Shown in pieces: positions 19,139-27,144 of a stretch of DNA of 64,000 nucleotides (position 1 is its first letter; each line of letters opens with the position of its first letter). The notes below the pieces were generated by a model, which was not told the DNA's origin, did not search any database, and saw only the letters and a program-made list of their open reading frames with translations. The DNA comes from Streptomyces luteogriseus. GTDB taxonomy: Bacteria; Actinomycetota; Actinomycetes; Streptomycetales; Streptomycetaceae. The stretch covers positions 2,356,001 through 2,420,000 of the forward strand of contig NZ_JACHMS010000001.1 of NCBI RefSeq assembly GCF_014205055.1, written 5' to 3'. The position numbers and the translations under genes are program-made.

Positions 19139-19441
19139 CTACTGGAAGTAGCTGGCGCCCTTCAGGTCCCCGCCTCGGTAGTCACCGCCGGCGGTGTGGA
19201 CCCGCTGCGAGATGTTGACCAGCGCCTGGTGGATGCCCCGCGCGTGTGAGTCCCACTGCTTGGACTTCTTCTGGAACTCCTCGTACGCTTCGCCGCCCCA
19301 GCCCGCGGACACGTTGAGCACGGCCTGCTTCAGGGCCTCGAGGTCCTCCTCGAGCTTCTTTGCCTGATTGCCGAGCTCGGTGGCGAGCGCATCCATGGTG
19401 CCGTAGGTGACGGCAAGTTCGTCGTAGTGGGCTCCGGACAT
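19139..19441 (-). CDS. esxA: WXG100 family T7SS substrate EsxA
   Basis: A 100-residue WXG100 protein forming the usual helix-turn-helix hairpin. The turn motif is W48-G49-G50 (VSAGWGGEAYEEFQ), flanked by charged amphipathic helices. Such proteins dimerise with a partner and are recognised by the EccC C-terminal ATPase. It is 88 nt downstream of the second WXG100 gene, matching the esxB-esxA order described for the S. coelicolor ESX locus; the A/B naming follows that order and is less certain than the family. It ends at the hairpin at 19087-19117. Confidence 0.92.
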   Translation of the reverse strand: MSGAHYDELAVTYGTMDALATELGNQAKKLEEDLEALKQAVLNVSAGWGGEAYEEFQKKSKQWDSHARGIHQALVNISQRVHTAGGDYRGGDLKGASYFQ

Positions 19442-19529
19442 GTTTCCCTCGTTTCAGTGCAGATTTCAGCCGGACTGCGCAGCCCGGACCACGGTGCGGC
19501 TCGCTGCCGCCGATGGCTCGTCAGTAGCC

Positions 19530-19868
19530 TCAGTAGCTGTTGAGCGCCGAAGTTTTTCCACCGAGATCGTCTACCGAGATCTGCTTGAGGTCGGCTTCGA
19601 TCTGGTCTTCGAGGTTGCGCTTGTCCGTCTTGTTCAGGTTGATGCCCTCGAGGAAGTCGTCGAGCATCTTGCCGATCGCGACCATGTGCTGGTTGATTTC
19701 CGTCTGCTTCGTGTTGAACGCCTGGGCGCCCTGTCCCCTCCAGGCCTTCTCGATCATGTCGATCGTGCCCTGCAGCTTCGCGAGCGATCCCCTGATGTTG
19801 TCGTATCGATCGACGACCTCGGTCTGAAGCCTCTGTACGTCGCCTTCATTAAGCTTGCGGTCGACCAT
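19530..19868 (-). CDS. esxB: WXG100 family T7SS substrate EsxB
   Basis: A 112-residue WXG100 protein with W43-R44-G45 at the hairpin turn (KAWRGQGAQAFN). The N-terminal helix is VQRLQTEVVDRYDNIRG and the second is NQHMVAIGKMLDDFLEG. An unusually long C-terminal tail of about 25 residues (DQIEADLKQISVDDLGG and on) could carry the export signal. It is the upstream member of the esxB-esxA pair and lies 93 nt downstream of the mycosin gene. The pair presumably forms a heterodimeric substrate of the EccBCDE machine. Confidence 0.92.
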   Translation of the reverse strand: MVDRKLNEGDVQRLQTEVVDRYDNIRGSLAKLQGTIDMIEKAWRGQGAQAFNTKQTEINQHMVAIGKMLDDFLEGINLNKTDKRNLEDQIEADLKQISVDDLGGKTSALNSY

Positions 19869-19961
19869 TTCGGCACTCCCCTTCGTAAGAGCTGTGGTTC
19901 GTTTCCGAGCGCGTCATCGCGCCGGAGAGGTCGTGTATGACCGGTTGACGCACGTGAGTCA

Positions 19962-21230
19962 TCATGCTTTTCGCCGCGAGCGGATGACCGCGAAGGCACC
20001 GCCCCCGATCACCAGGGCCGCCCCTGCGGCTCCGAGCGCGACCCACGTCGTGGTGTTTTCGGACGACTCCGAGGTCGATCCTGCCGCCGAAGTCTGTCCG
20101 CCAGAAGGGCTCTTGGGGGCCTGTGACGAGGTTGATGCGGGCGCGGAGGGTGAGGCGGTGACGCCTGTGACGCCGGTTCCGTTCTCGAAGCTGAGGGGGT
20201 CGGTGGCGGCCGACCCCGGGTTGATGTCGCTGTTCTCCAGCACCTTGCGGGGGCGGACGGCGCCGTAGCCGAGGTAGTTACTCCGCTCGCCCTTCGCCCA
20301 GGTGCGGCCAGCTGTATCGATCATGGAGCGCAGGACCTGGTTGGCCGTCCAGTTGGGGTGGGCGGACCAGATGAGGGCGGCTGAGGCGGAGGCGATGGCC
20401 GTTGCCATACTTGTTCCATCGCCGTCGTCGCAATACGAGCGGAATGTCGCGTCGCACCAATAGGGAACGTTGAGGCCTGGGGCCCCCATATCGACATAGT
20501 TGCCGAACTCCGAGAATTCGCCCACTTTCCCCTTTTCGTCGCTGGCAGCCACCCCCACCACATAAGGATAGGCCGCCGGATAGCCGATGAAGTTTTTCGA
20601 TTCGGCGTCGTTTCCGGTGGCAGCGAACATCAGTTTGCCCTTGGAGTGGGCGTACTTGATGGCCTTCTCCACGTCTGGGTCGATGATGTCACTGCCGAAT
20701 GACATGTTGATGATCCGAGCATCACTGTCAGCCGCAGCCTTGATCGCATCGGCGACTGACGGTGTCTTCCTTTTGTCGGTACCCTTCACGCCTTTGGAGA
20801 GCACTCGATAGGGGACGATTTTCGAACCGGGGGCTAGGCCCTGCATACCGCCTCCCGCGCCAGTTCCGGCAATCAACTCCGCCATGCTGGTGCCGTGGCC
20901 GTCGTAATCCTCGGTGGCGTTGTACGAGACCGCCTCGGGTACCTCATCCCCGAGCACCTGGCCCTTCAGGGCCGAAGTATTCGGATTCACACCGCTGTCC
21001 AGCACGGCAACTTTGACGCCTTTGCCGGTGCTGATCTTCCACATGTCTTCGGCGTGCATCGCGTTCAAGTACCACTGCTTCGACGGGACGTCTGCGGCGG
21101 CCGCACTCGGAGTCAGCCCCGAAGACATGACTGCGAAAGCACCGAGTGCCGCGCACGCGGTGGACACCCGTCTTCCGGCACGTCCTGCGAAGAACGCCGT
21201 CATTCCGCCACGTGGGCTGATCCCTGTCAT
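19962..21230 (-). CDS. mycP: Type VII secretion-associated S8 serine protease (mycosin) 1
   Basis: A 422-residue subtilisin-like mycosin. It has a Tat/Sec-like signal peptide (residues 1-46, ending PSAAAA). The catalytic triad is D78 (VAVLDSG), H112 (DGHGTSM) and S274 (GDGTSMA), with oxyanion Asn N207 (ATGND). A Ser/Thr/Ala-rich linker (about 355-390) leads to a C-terminal membrane helix (about 395-415) and an RSRRKA cytoplasmic tail. Mycosins process ESX substrates and stabilise the membrane complex from the outer face. The region between Asp and His contains no long propeptide-like loop. A later start at 21203 is possible. It lies between the PPE-like gene and esxB. Confidence 0.94.
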   Translation of the reverse strand: MTGISPRGGMTAFFAGRAGRRVSTACAALGAFAVMSSGLTPSAAAADVPSKQWYLNAMHAEDMWKISTGKGVKVAVLDSGVNPNTSALKGQVLGDEVPEAVSYNATEDYDGHGTSMAELIAGTGAGGGMQGLAPGSKIVPYRVLSKGVKGTDKRKTPSVADAIKAAADSDARIINMSFGSDIIDPDVEKAIKYAHSKGKLMFAATGNDAESKNFIGYPAAYPYVVGVAASDEKGKVGEFSEFGNYVDMGAPGLNVPYWCDATFRSYCDDGDGTSMATAIASASAALIWSAHPNWTANQVLRSMIDTAGRTWAKGERSNYLGYGAVRPRKVLENSDINPGSAATDPLSFENGTGVTGVTASPSAPASTSSQAPKSPSGGQTSAAGSTSESSENTTTWVALGAAGAALVIGGGAFAVIRSRRKA

Positions 21231-21253
21231 GCCTCTGTAGATCCTCGCTCTGA

Positions 21254-22933
21254 TCAGTCAGTCACTGGTGGCGTGTTGCGTCGCGGGGTCTGCGGTTGAG
21301 ACTCACCCTCACGATCCCTGCGGTTCGTGTTTCGTCGGTTTCCCGGGCGGCCATGCGGCGCGCCTGCACCGTCTACGGTCGGTCCACCGCTTCTCCCTGC
21401 TGGGGCTTGCCCCTTGGGTGTACCGACGACGCCATCCGCATTGCCCGCGGCTGGACGGGCAGTCTGGCCCGGACGCGCGCCAGGGGTGGAGTTGGGCGCC
21501 CCGATCACTCCGCGCTGCCCGATTTGGCCGGCGGGCGCACGGGAGCCGGTGTTGCCGCCAGCGCCGACGACCGTACCGCGCGGGACCTTGGAACCGGTCA
21601 CCCCTTGAGGACCTGCGGCGGGTCTTCCGCCGACAATTCCATTACCGCGCGCCGCACCCGTGGCACTCGCACTGCCCGCGCGTTCGCTCGCCGGTCCTCC
21701 GACGGTGCGTGGCATTCCGCCGGAGACGCCTCGGCCCATGGGGGAAGCGCTGCCACCTCGAGCACCTGACTGCCCCGTGGTGGTGGCATGCCCCATCGGG
21801 CCTGTGGCGCCGCGACCGCCGACGGTCCCGCTCGGAGCGCCTGTACGGCCTTGAGCGGAGAACGGGGCCCTGTTGCCGTTCGCTCCGCCGAAGGCCGAGG
21901 TGCGGCCGGCCGACCCGCTGAGGGCGGGAGGAACCGTACCGGAGGGAAGGGGAGAGGCCGTCCCACCGTTGCCGCCACTCGCACCAGTCATCGTCGGCGC
22001 CACATTGGTCGACGGCCTCACGGTTTCCTGTGACGGCAGGGTGCCCACGCTGTCGATCTTCGTGCCGATGCTCGCATCCGAGGAAACGGTCGGGGCGTCC
22101 ACTTGCCTAAGCGGCGACGTAGGGTCTCCGGATCGCGCGTGCCCAGTCGCCGTACTCGAGGAGTCATGTGCGGCCACCAGGGACTGGTGTGCGGACCCTA
22201 GCCCCCCAGTGCCTTGCCCTCCCTCGATTCTCAGATCCCCATAGGTCGGATCCGGCTTGGGCACCCCCACATCCGGCATGGGCTCGAACGTCGGCGGCTC
22301 CTGCGCCGCCATGATCTCTTCCGACACCGCGTAGAAGGACGCCAGCCGGTTCATCTGGTTGATCGCCTCTTGGCGGTCCTTCTCGGCCTTGACCGCAGCC
22401 GCGTACTCCGCGTTGCTCTCGGTTTGCTTGGGTGTCGGAATGTCCGCGACCGCCTTGGGGTCCTCTCGGGTGTCGCGCGGCGGCATTGCGCTGCGGACGG
22501 AGGCGAGGCCCGTGGCCGCTGCTGTGACCTGGGTGCCGGCGGCGTCGGCGAAGGCGGCGAGTTTGCGGGCGTGGATGACGAGATTGGCGCCCCATTTACG
22601 GAAAGCCTCGCCCGACTCGCCTTCCCAGTCGACCCGGGTGATGTGGCCTTCGAGTTCCTCGGCGGCCTCTTCGATGGCGGTCTGGGCGTTCAGCAGGGCA
22701 GTGCCCGCAAGTTCCAAGTCCTCTGGTTTCGCGGACTCGACCATGTCGATCATGGCGTTCAGGGCGTGGCCCTCGAAGTTCGTCTTGCCGAAGACACGGG
22801 GGACCTTCCAGCCGAAGGGGAGGAGCTGGGCTACCCCCGTCGCACCGCTCACCATGTCGATGGCGCTGACCTGCGCCGCGGCCTGCTCCTTCTCCGCCTG
22901 GTGCGATTCCTGGGGCTTCTGCTTGTCGCTCAC
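21254..22933 (-). CDS. PPE-like T7SS protein with low-complexity tail
   Basis: A 559-residue protein. Residues about 50-170 are helical with a W103-E104-G105 motif (RVDWEGESGEAFRKWG), resembling the core of WXG100/PPE-type ESX substrates. Residues about 230-559 are a Gly/Ala/Pro/Thr/Ser/Arg-rich low-complexity tail (repeats such as GRGVSGG, GNGIVGGRPAAG and APAGRSGG). The GTG start shares one base with the stop of the 148-residue gene upstream, so the two are coupled, much like PE-PPE pairs. It is probably a secreted or surface-associated component of this ESX system; the role is unknown. Confidence 0.82.
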   Translation of the reverse strand: MSDKQKPQESHQAEKEQAAAQVSAIDMVSGATGVAQLLPFGWKVPRVFGKTNFEGHALNAMIDMVESAKPEDLELAGTALLNAQTAIEEAAEELEGHITRVDWEGESGEAFRKWGANLVIHARKLAAFADAAGTQVTAAATGLASVRSAMPPRDTREDPKAVADIPTPKQTESNAEYAAAVKAEKDRQEAINQMNRLASFYAVSEEIMAAQEPPTFEPMPDVGVPKPDPTYGDLRIEGGQGTGGLGSAHQSLVAAHDSSSTATGHARSGDPTSPLRQVDAPTVSSDASIGTKIDSVGTLPSQETVRPSTNVAPTMTGASGGNGGTASPLPSGTVPPALSGSAGRTSAFGGANGNRAPFSAQGRTGAPSGTVGGRGATGPMGHATTTGQSGARGGSASPMGRGVSGGMPRTVGGPASERAGSASATGAARGNGIVGGRPAAGPQGVTGSKVPRGTVVGAGGNTGSRAPAGQIGQRGVIGAPNSTPGARPGQTARPAAGNADGVVGTPKGQAPAGRSGGPTVDGAGAPHGRPGNRRNTNRRDREGESQPQTPRRNTPPVTD

Positions 22934-23379
22934 TAGTAGGTGACCGTCCGCTCGTCGTTGCTCTTCGGCGCGGACGCGCCCTGCTTCGCAGCCTCCGCCG
23001 CTTGCCTCTCCTGCTTCGCTTCCAGCTGCTGACGGCCGATATCAGCCGTGATCTCCCAGAACCGCCGCCGCTCCTCCTCGTCGATGTTGCTGAAGTTTCC
23101 GCCCGCGCCCATGACGGCGATCTGCATCGCCTCGATCTGAAGGCCCAGGTTCTTGGAGAGTGCGGTGAGGCGTTCGTGGACGCGCTCGTACTGGCTGTGG
23201 AGGCCCTTGGCCTCGGCGAAGCCGCCCGAGCCGCTGAAAGATGCCTCGGAGAGGGCGTGCGCCGCGATCTTCTGGGGGCTGCCGGGTGAGCCCTCGAATG
23301 TGGAGAGCACGGCATCGACACGCTTCTTGAAGGTTCCCAGCGCCTCCAAGCCGACTTTGAAACCCTCCGCAGGCAGCAT
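22933..23379 (-). CDS. Small helical ESX-associated protein (partner of PPE-like protein)
   Basis: A 148-residue mostly helical protein (MLPAEGFKVGLEALGTFKKR at the start, then HSQYERVHERLTALSKNLG and RRRFWEITADIGRQQLEAKQ). The composition is that of a helical ESX accessory or substrate, without a clear WXG. ATG 23379 follows GGAGGGAAGG. Its stop (TAG) shares one base with the GTG of the PPE-like gene. A PE-like partner or chaperone role is the simplest inference. Confidence 0.75.
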   Translation of the reverse strand: MLPAEGFKVGLEALGTFKKRVDAVLSTFEGSPGSPQKIAAHALSEASFSGSGGFAEAKGLHSQYERVHERLTALSKNLGLQIEAMQIAVMGAGGNFSNIDEEERRRFWEITADIGRQQLEAKQERQAAEAAKQGASAPKSNDERTVTY

Positions 23380-23542
23380 GCCTTCCCTCCCCGTTCCCCG
23401 TTGATAAAGTCGTTGAGCGGTGCACAGATGATGACCCGATCGGCACACTCGATGACCACTGTAGTCACCGGGTCAGACACGACCAACTGATTCTCGTGGT
23501 ATGCGAGTTGCGAGGCGGACGAGATCAGGCCGAGCCACGGAG

Positions 23543-24154
23543 TCAGCAACCACCCTCACGCGTCGTCACCGCGAAGTCATACGACGGGACCGTCACCGTC
23601 CCCTGGCCTCCCCCGATTCCCGGCGGCTCATAGTCCCCGTCTTTCGACCGGGTGCGTGTGACCTGCATGCAGAAGGCCGAGTCGGCGCCCGTGACCGTAT
23701 AGCGCGCCTCGGAAGCGGTGTTCGCGTCGGCCGGCGTCGCGGTCACGCCGTATTGCGGGGCGTCGCCGCCGCCGTGCTCGACGATTTCCTGCTCGATTCT
23801 TGTCGCGTATTCGTCGATCCAGCCAGTGTCGTTGCCCTCGACATAGATGTCGCCGAAACCGGAACTGCCGTCCAAGGCGTCCGTGGCGCCCCGCACCGCA
23901 GTCGTCAACTCGGTGTCGTCCCACGCCGTGTCATCGGAGACCTTGAAGCCCTGCACACACAGGTAGATGCCGACGCCGGCCAGGGCGACGAACACGACGC
24001 GAGCGGCGATGAAGGAGGCGTCGGACAGTTCTTCGGCCGACGGGTTGATGCCGGCGCGCCATGCCCGGACGCGGTCCGCCTTGACGCAGGCCATGGCCAG
24101 CAGCACGGCGGACAGGATGAGGCCGAGGACATTCAGTTCGGTCAGCGCGTCCAT
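23543..24154 (-). CDS. Two-TM T7SS-linked protein
   Basis: A 203-residue protein with two N-terminal membrane helices (about 6-25, ELNVLGLILSAVLLAMACV; and about 48-68, ARVVFVALAGVGIYLCVQGF) separated by a short basic loop. An extracytoplasmic domain of about 130 residues follows, including YVEGNDTGWIDEYATRIEQE and SAFCMQVTRTRS. Its start lies inside the end of the second mycosin gene (13-nt overlap), indicating translational coupling. It looks like an accessory subunit of the secretion complex. No named family is recognised. Confidence 0.8.
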   Translation of the reverse strand: MDALTELNVLGLILSAVLLAMACVKADRVRAWRAGINPSAEELSDASFIAARVVFVALAGVGIYLCVQGFKVSDDTAWDDTELTTAVRGATDALDGSSGFGDIYVEGNDTGWIDEYATRIEQEIVEHGGGDAPQYGVTATPADANTASEARYTVTGADSAFCMQVTRTRSKDGDYEPPGIGGGQGTVTVPSYDFAVTTREGGC

Positions 24155-25413
24155 GATCCGCCCTCCACCCGTCGCTTCTGCCTGCGCCGCGCGTCCCGGA
24201 TTGCCACCGCCGTGCCGCCCATCCCCGCGACGAGGACCACCGCGCCCACGGCCACGTAGGTGGCGAGGCGGGCGTTGCGTTCCTCGGCGGTTTCGCCGAC
24301 CTGGAACTCGGCCGGGGTGGGGGCTTCCGGTTTGCCCAGGCCTGCCTGGGGGTTGGGGGACTCCATGGGGTGTTCGTCCTGCGTCAGGGCTCGTACGGGG
24401 TCGACCACTCCCCAGCCGACCAGACGGTCGTGGCCCGCCGTGGTGCGCTCCGCGGTCTGTTCGATCTGGGCGACGATCTGCCGGGCCGTCCAGTCGGGGT
24501 GTTTCGCCTTGATCAGCGCCGCGAGGCCGGCGACGTACGGCGCCGAGAAGCTCGTACCGTTGTCGGAGCAGTGGCCGCCCTTGGGGACGGTGGAGATCAT
24601 GTCGACACCGGGGGCGGCGACGCCGACGAACTCGCCGGACTGGGAGAAGGCGGCGCGCTCGTTGTTGCGGTCCGAGGCGGCGACCGCGAGGACGCCATTG
24701 TAGGAAGCCGGGTACGTCTCCTTGACGTTGCCGCCGAGGCCGTCGTTGCCCGCCGAGGCCACGACCACGATCTTCCGGGCCAGGGCCTGGTTGATCGCCA
24801 GCGCCAGATCGGACGTCGACTTCATCGGTTTCGTCGTGTCCTGGGAGATGTTGATGACGTCGGCCCCGGCCTGGACGGCGTAGCGGATCGCGTCGGTCAG
24901 GGTGCCGACGTCGCCGTTGCCCTCCGCGTCGTTCTGCTGGATCGGGATGATGGTCGCATCGGGGGCCAGGCCCACGAAACCGGTGCCCTTGGCGGGCCGG
25001 GCCGCGATGATGCCGGCGACCTTGGTGCCGTGGCCGACCGTGTCCGTGGTGCCGTTCTCCTTGCCCCGCTCGATCGGGTTGCCGTCGTCGTCCTTGAGGT
25101 TCTTGGGCAGGAAATTGCGGCCGCTCTTCACGTCGACCGCGTCGGTGAGTTGGGGGTTCGTCACGTCGACGCCGGTGTCGATCACCGCCACCTGTATGCC
25201 CTTGCCCGTGGACTGGCTCCACAGCTCGTCCAGGAGGACGCGCTGCAGGGACCAGGGGCGGCCCGGGTATTTCCCGTTGGGGAACGCGCACTGGTCCGAG
25301 TACGGCAGGTCGGCCGCGGCCGCCGGGGGTGCGAGGACGACGGGGGCGGTCGTGAGCAGGGTCGCCGCCGTCACCGCGGTCGCCCTGCGGAGGATGGAGG
25401 GCACGTGTGACAT
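24142..25413 (-). CDS. mycP: Type VII secretion-associated S8 serine protease (mycosin) 2
   Basis: A 423-residue subtilisin-like mycosin. Its signal peptide (1-34, ending PPAAAA) is followed by the mycosin-type N-terminal extension with Cys42 (SDQCAFPNGKYPGRPWS). The triad is D79 (VAVIDTG), H128 (VGHGTKV) and S288 (NGTSFSA), with oxyanion N223 (SAGND). The C-terminus has a membrane helix (about 378-400) and a basic tail. It is closer to mycobacterial MycP in layout than mycosin 1, with the Cys pair (C42/C282). ATG 25413 has GAGGGG upstream. It lies directly downstream of eccB, 11 nt away, and overlaps the 2-TM gene. Confidence 0.94.
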   Translation of the reverse strand: MSHVPSILRRATAVTAATLLTTAPVVLAPPAAAADLPYSDQCAFPNGKYPGRPWSLQRVLLDELWSQSTGKGIQVAVIDTGVDVTNPQLTDAVDVKSGRNFLPKNLKDDDGNPIERGKENGTTDTVGHGTKVAGIIAARPAKGTGFVGLAPDATIIPIQQNDAEGNGDVGTLTDAIRYAVQAGADVINISQDTTKPMKSTSDLALAINQALARKIVVVASAGNDGLGGNVKETYPASYNGVLAVAASDRNNERAAFSQSGEFVGVAAPGVDMISTVPKGGHCSDNGTSFSAPYVAGLAALIKAKHPDWTARQIVAQIEQTAERTTAGHDRLVGWGVVDPVRALTQDEHPMESPNPQAGLGKPEAPTPAEFQVGETAEERNARLATYVAVGAVVLVAGMGGTAVAIRDARRRQKRRVEGGSWTR

Positions 25414-25424
25414 GTCCGGGCCCC

Positions 25425-26951
25425 TCAGGAACCCTGCGGCTGGCGTGCCGCCGTCGTCGACAGGCGTGGGCCGGTGGGCAGGAACTCCGACCAGGCGGCG
25501 GGGATCGGCGCGGGGTCCACGTCCTTGTAGCCGAGCCGGGTCTGGGCCTGCCGGGCCTCCTGCTGGGCCTGCCGGCGGTCCTCGGCCGTCGTACCGATGC
25601 CGGCGTCGTCCGCGCCGCTGTCGGCGTTGGACTGCAGGACGTAGCGCAGGCCGGTGTCGGTGACGAGGAAGACGGGGCCGGCCTTGGTCTCCCTGCCCTG
25701 GAACTGGCGGTAGAGCTGGCCGGAGCCGGGCGTGACGTAGGCGCTGGAGGAGCCTGCGGGAAGCTTGGCCGGGAAATCCGTGCCGGCCCAGGTGCTCTGG
25801 GTCGTGGCCCCCGAGCCGGCGTCGACGCCGCGCAGGACGTTGCAGACGGTGCCGCGGCTTCCTGCGGCGCCGGAGGCATCGTTGACGGGCTGGGGGTCCT
25901 CGACCGGCCAGCGGTGCTCGGTGCCGAACGGCTTGCCGGGAACGATCGCACCCGGGCTCATGTCCTTTGCTTCGCCGGCCTGGCCGAGGGAGGCCAGGTC
26001 CTCGCTGAACAGCAGGAGCTGGGCGACGAAGGCCGAGACGGGGGCGACCCGGCCGGGCAACACCACGTAGTACTGGTCGCTGTTGAGGTCGGATGCCTTG
26101 AGGACCATGCCGACCTTGTTCGTCTTGTCGTCCAGTTGACCTGGGGCGTCGGCCGCGACACCGATCTGGTCGGGGATCTTCGGGAAGGAGATCGGGTCGC
26201 CGGTGTGCAGGGTCTCCAGCCACTCACGGGAGACCTTCTGCGGTTTGCGTCCGGAGCCGACGACGGCGCGCAGCAGCAGTTCGTTGCTCTTGTCGACGGG
26301 GTACGAGCGTCCGCTCGCGTCCACCACGTGGTGCTTCCCGTCCGGGGCGACGACGTAGAGCAGTTGCCCGCCCGTCAGTTTCTCGCCCTTGCCCTCGGTC
26401 GCTTTCCAGTCGCGGGAGGCGAGGACCAGGGCCGCCTTCTGGATGGACTCCCCGCCCGCGCTGGGGCGTTCGCAGACCGCCCAGCGCTTCTCGCCGCCCG
26501 CCTCGGACGCCGAGGGGAGACGGTCGGGCGCGTACGGGATGCCGATGGTGGCTCCGTGGGGGATCTTGCCGTTGTCGAGGACGGACTCGGCGACGGTCAC
26601 CACATCGCCCTGGCCTTCGTCGAGGAGCAGTTTGGCGGAGGCCATGTTGAGGACCGGGTGCAACTGGACCTGTCTGCCGGTCTTCAGGACGACGTAGCGC
26701 GTGGTCGAGTCGCTGGCGACGATCACCTTGGCGTTGGGCTCGTCCCAGCCCTTGGGCGCGGTGGGCTTGAACATGCCCCAGGCCCCGAAGACGGCCATGA
26801 CGACCACGCCCACGATGACCCCGGGGATGACCGCGCGCAGGGGACGAGGCGCCCCCTCTTCCGAACCGTCGGGCGACGACTGCAGGAAGGCCGCGAGCAT
26901 GCGGCGCTTCGCGAAGGTGTAGGCATTGAGCTGGTCGCGCCGAGATGCCAT
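25425..26951 (-). CDS. eccB: Type VII secretion protein EccB
   Basis: EccB is the mostly periplasmic subunit of the ESX core complex, with a single N-terminal membrane anchor. The 508-residue protein starts MASRRDQLNAYTFAKRRMLA, the conserved EccB cytoplasmic segment. It has one membrane helix at about 41-62 (VIPGVIVGVVVMAVFGAWGM) and then the extracytoplasmic beta-repeat region with YVVLKTGRQVQLHPVLNMAS and LLDEGQGDVVTV. Two cysteines (AVCERPS and TVCNVLR) match the conserved EccB disulfide. It is the first gene of a long minus-strand run (eccB, mycP, 2-TM protein, and on to esxA) and is divergent from eccE. Confidence 0.95.
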   Translation of the reverse strand: MASRRDQLNAYTFAKRRMLAAFLQSSPDGSEEGAPRPLRAVIPGVIVGVVVMAVFGAWGMFKPTAPKGWDEPNAKVIVASDSTTRYVVLKTGRQVQLHPVLNMASAKLLLDEGQGDVVTVAESVLDNGKIPHGATIGIPYAPDRLPSASEAGGEKRWAVCERPSAGGESIQKAALVLASRDWKATEGKGEKLTGGQLLYVVAPDGKHHVVDASGRSYPVDKSNELLLRAVVGSGRKPQKVSREWLETLHTGDPISFPKIPDQIGVAADAPGQLDDKTNKVGMVLKASDLNSDQYYVVLPGRVAPVSAFVAQLLLFSEDLASLGQAGEAKDMSPGAIVPGKPFGTEHRWPVEDPQPVNDASGAAGSRGTVCNVLRGVDAGSGATTQSTWAGTDFPAKLPAGSSSAYVTPGSGQLYRQFQGRETKAGPVFLVTDTGLRYVLQSNADSGADDAGIGTTAEDRRQAQQEARQAQTRLGYKDVDPAPIPAAWSEFLPTGPRLSTTAARQPQGS

Positions 26952-27144
26952 CTCTGCTTGTCTCTCCCCGTGTTCAGATGTCCGCGCTCGCCTGGTGTGT
27001 CATGCCGACCGCCCCTGTGTCAGAGCGGCCCCCTACTATGCCTGGTATCCGCGGGGACTTGTGGAGCGGGTAGGGTGCCCGGGCCTTCACGGGCATGGTG
27101 CGGTGCTGAAACAGCAGCGGGTTGTCAGCAGACGGGGGGATGGA

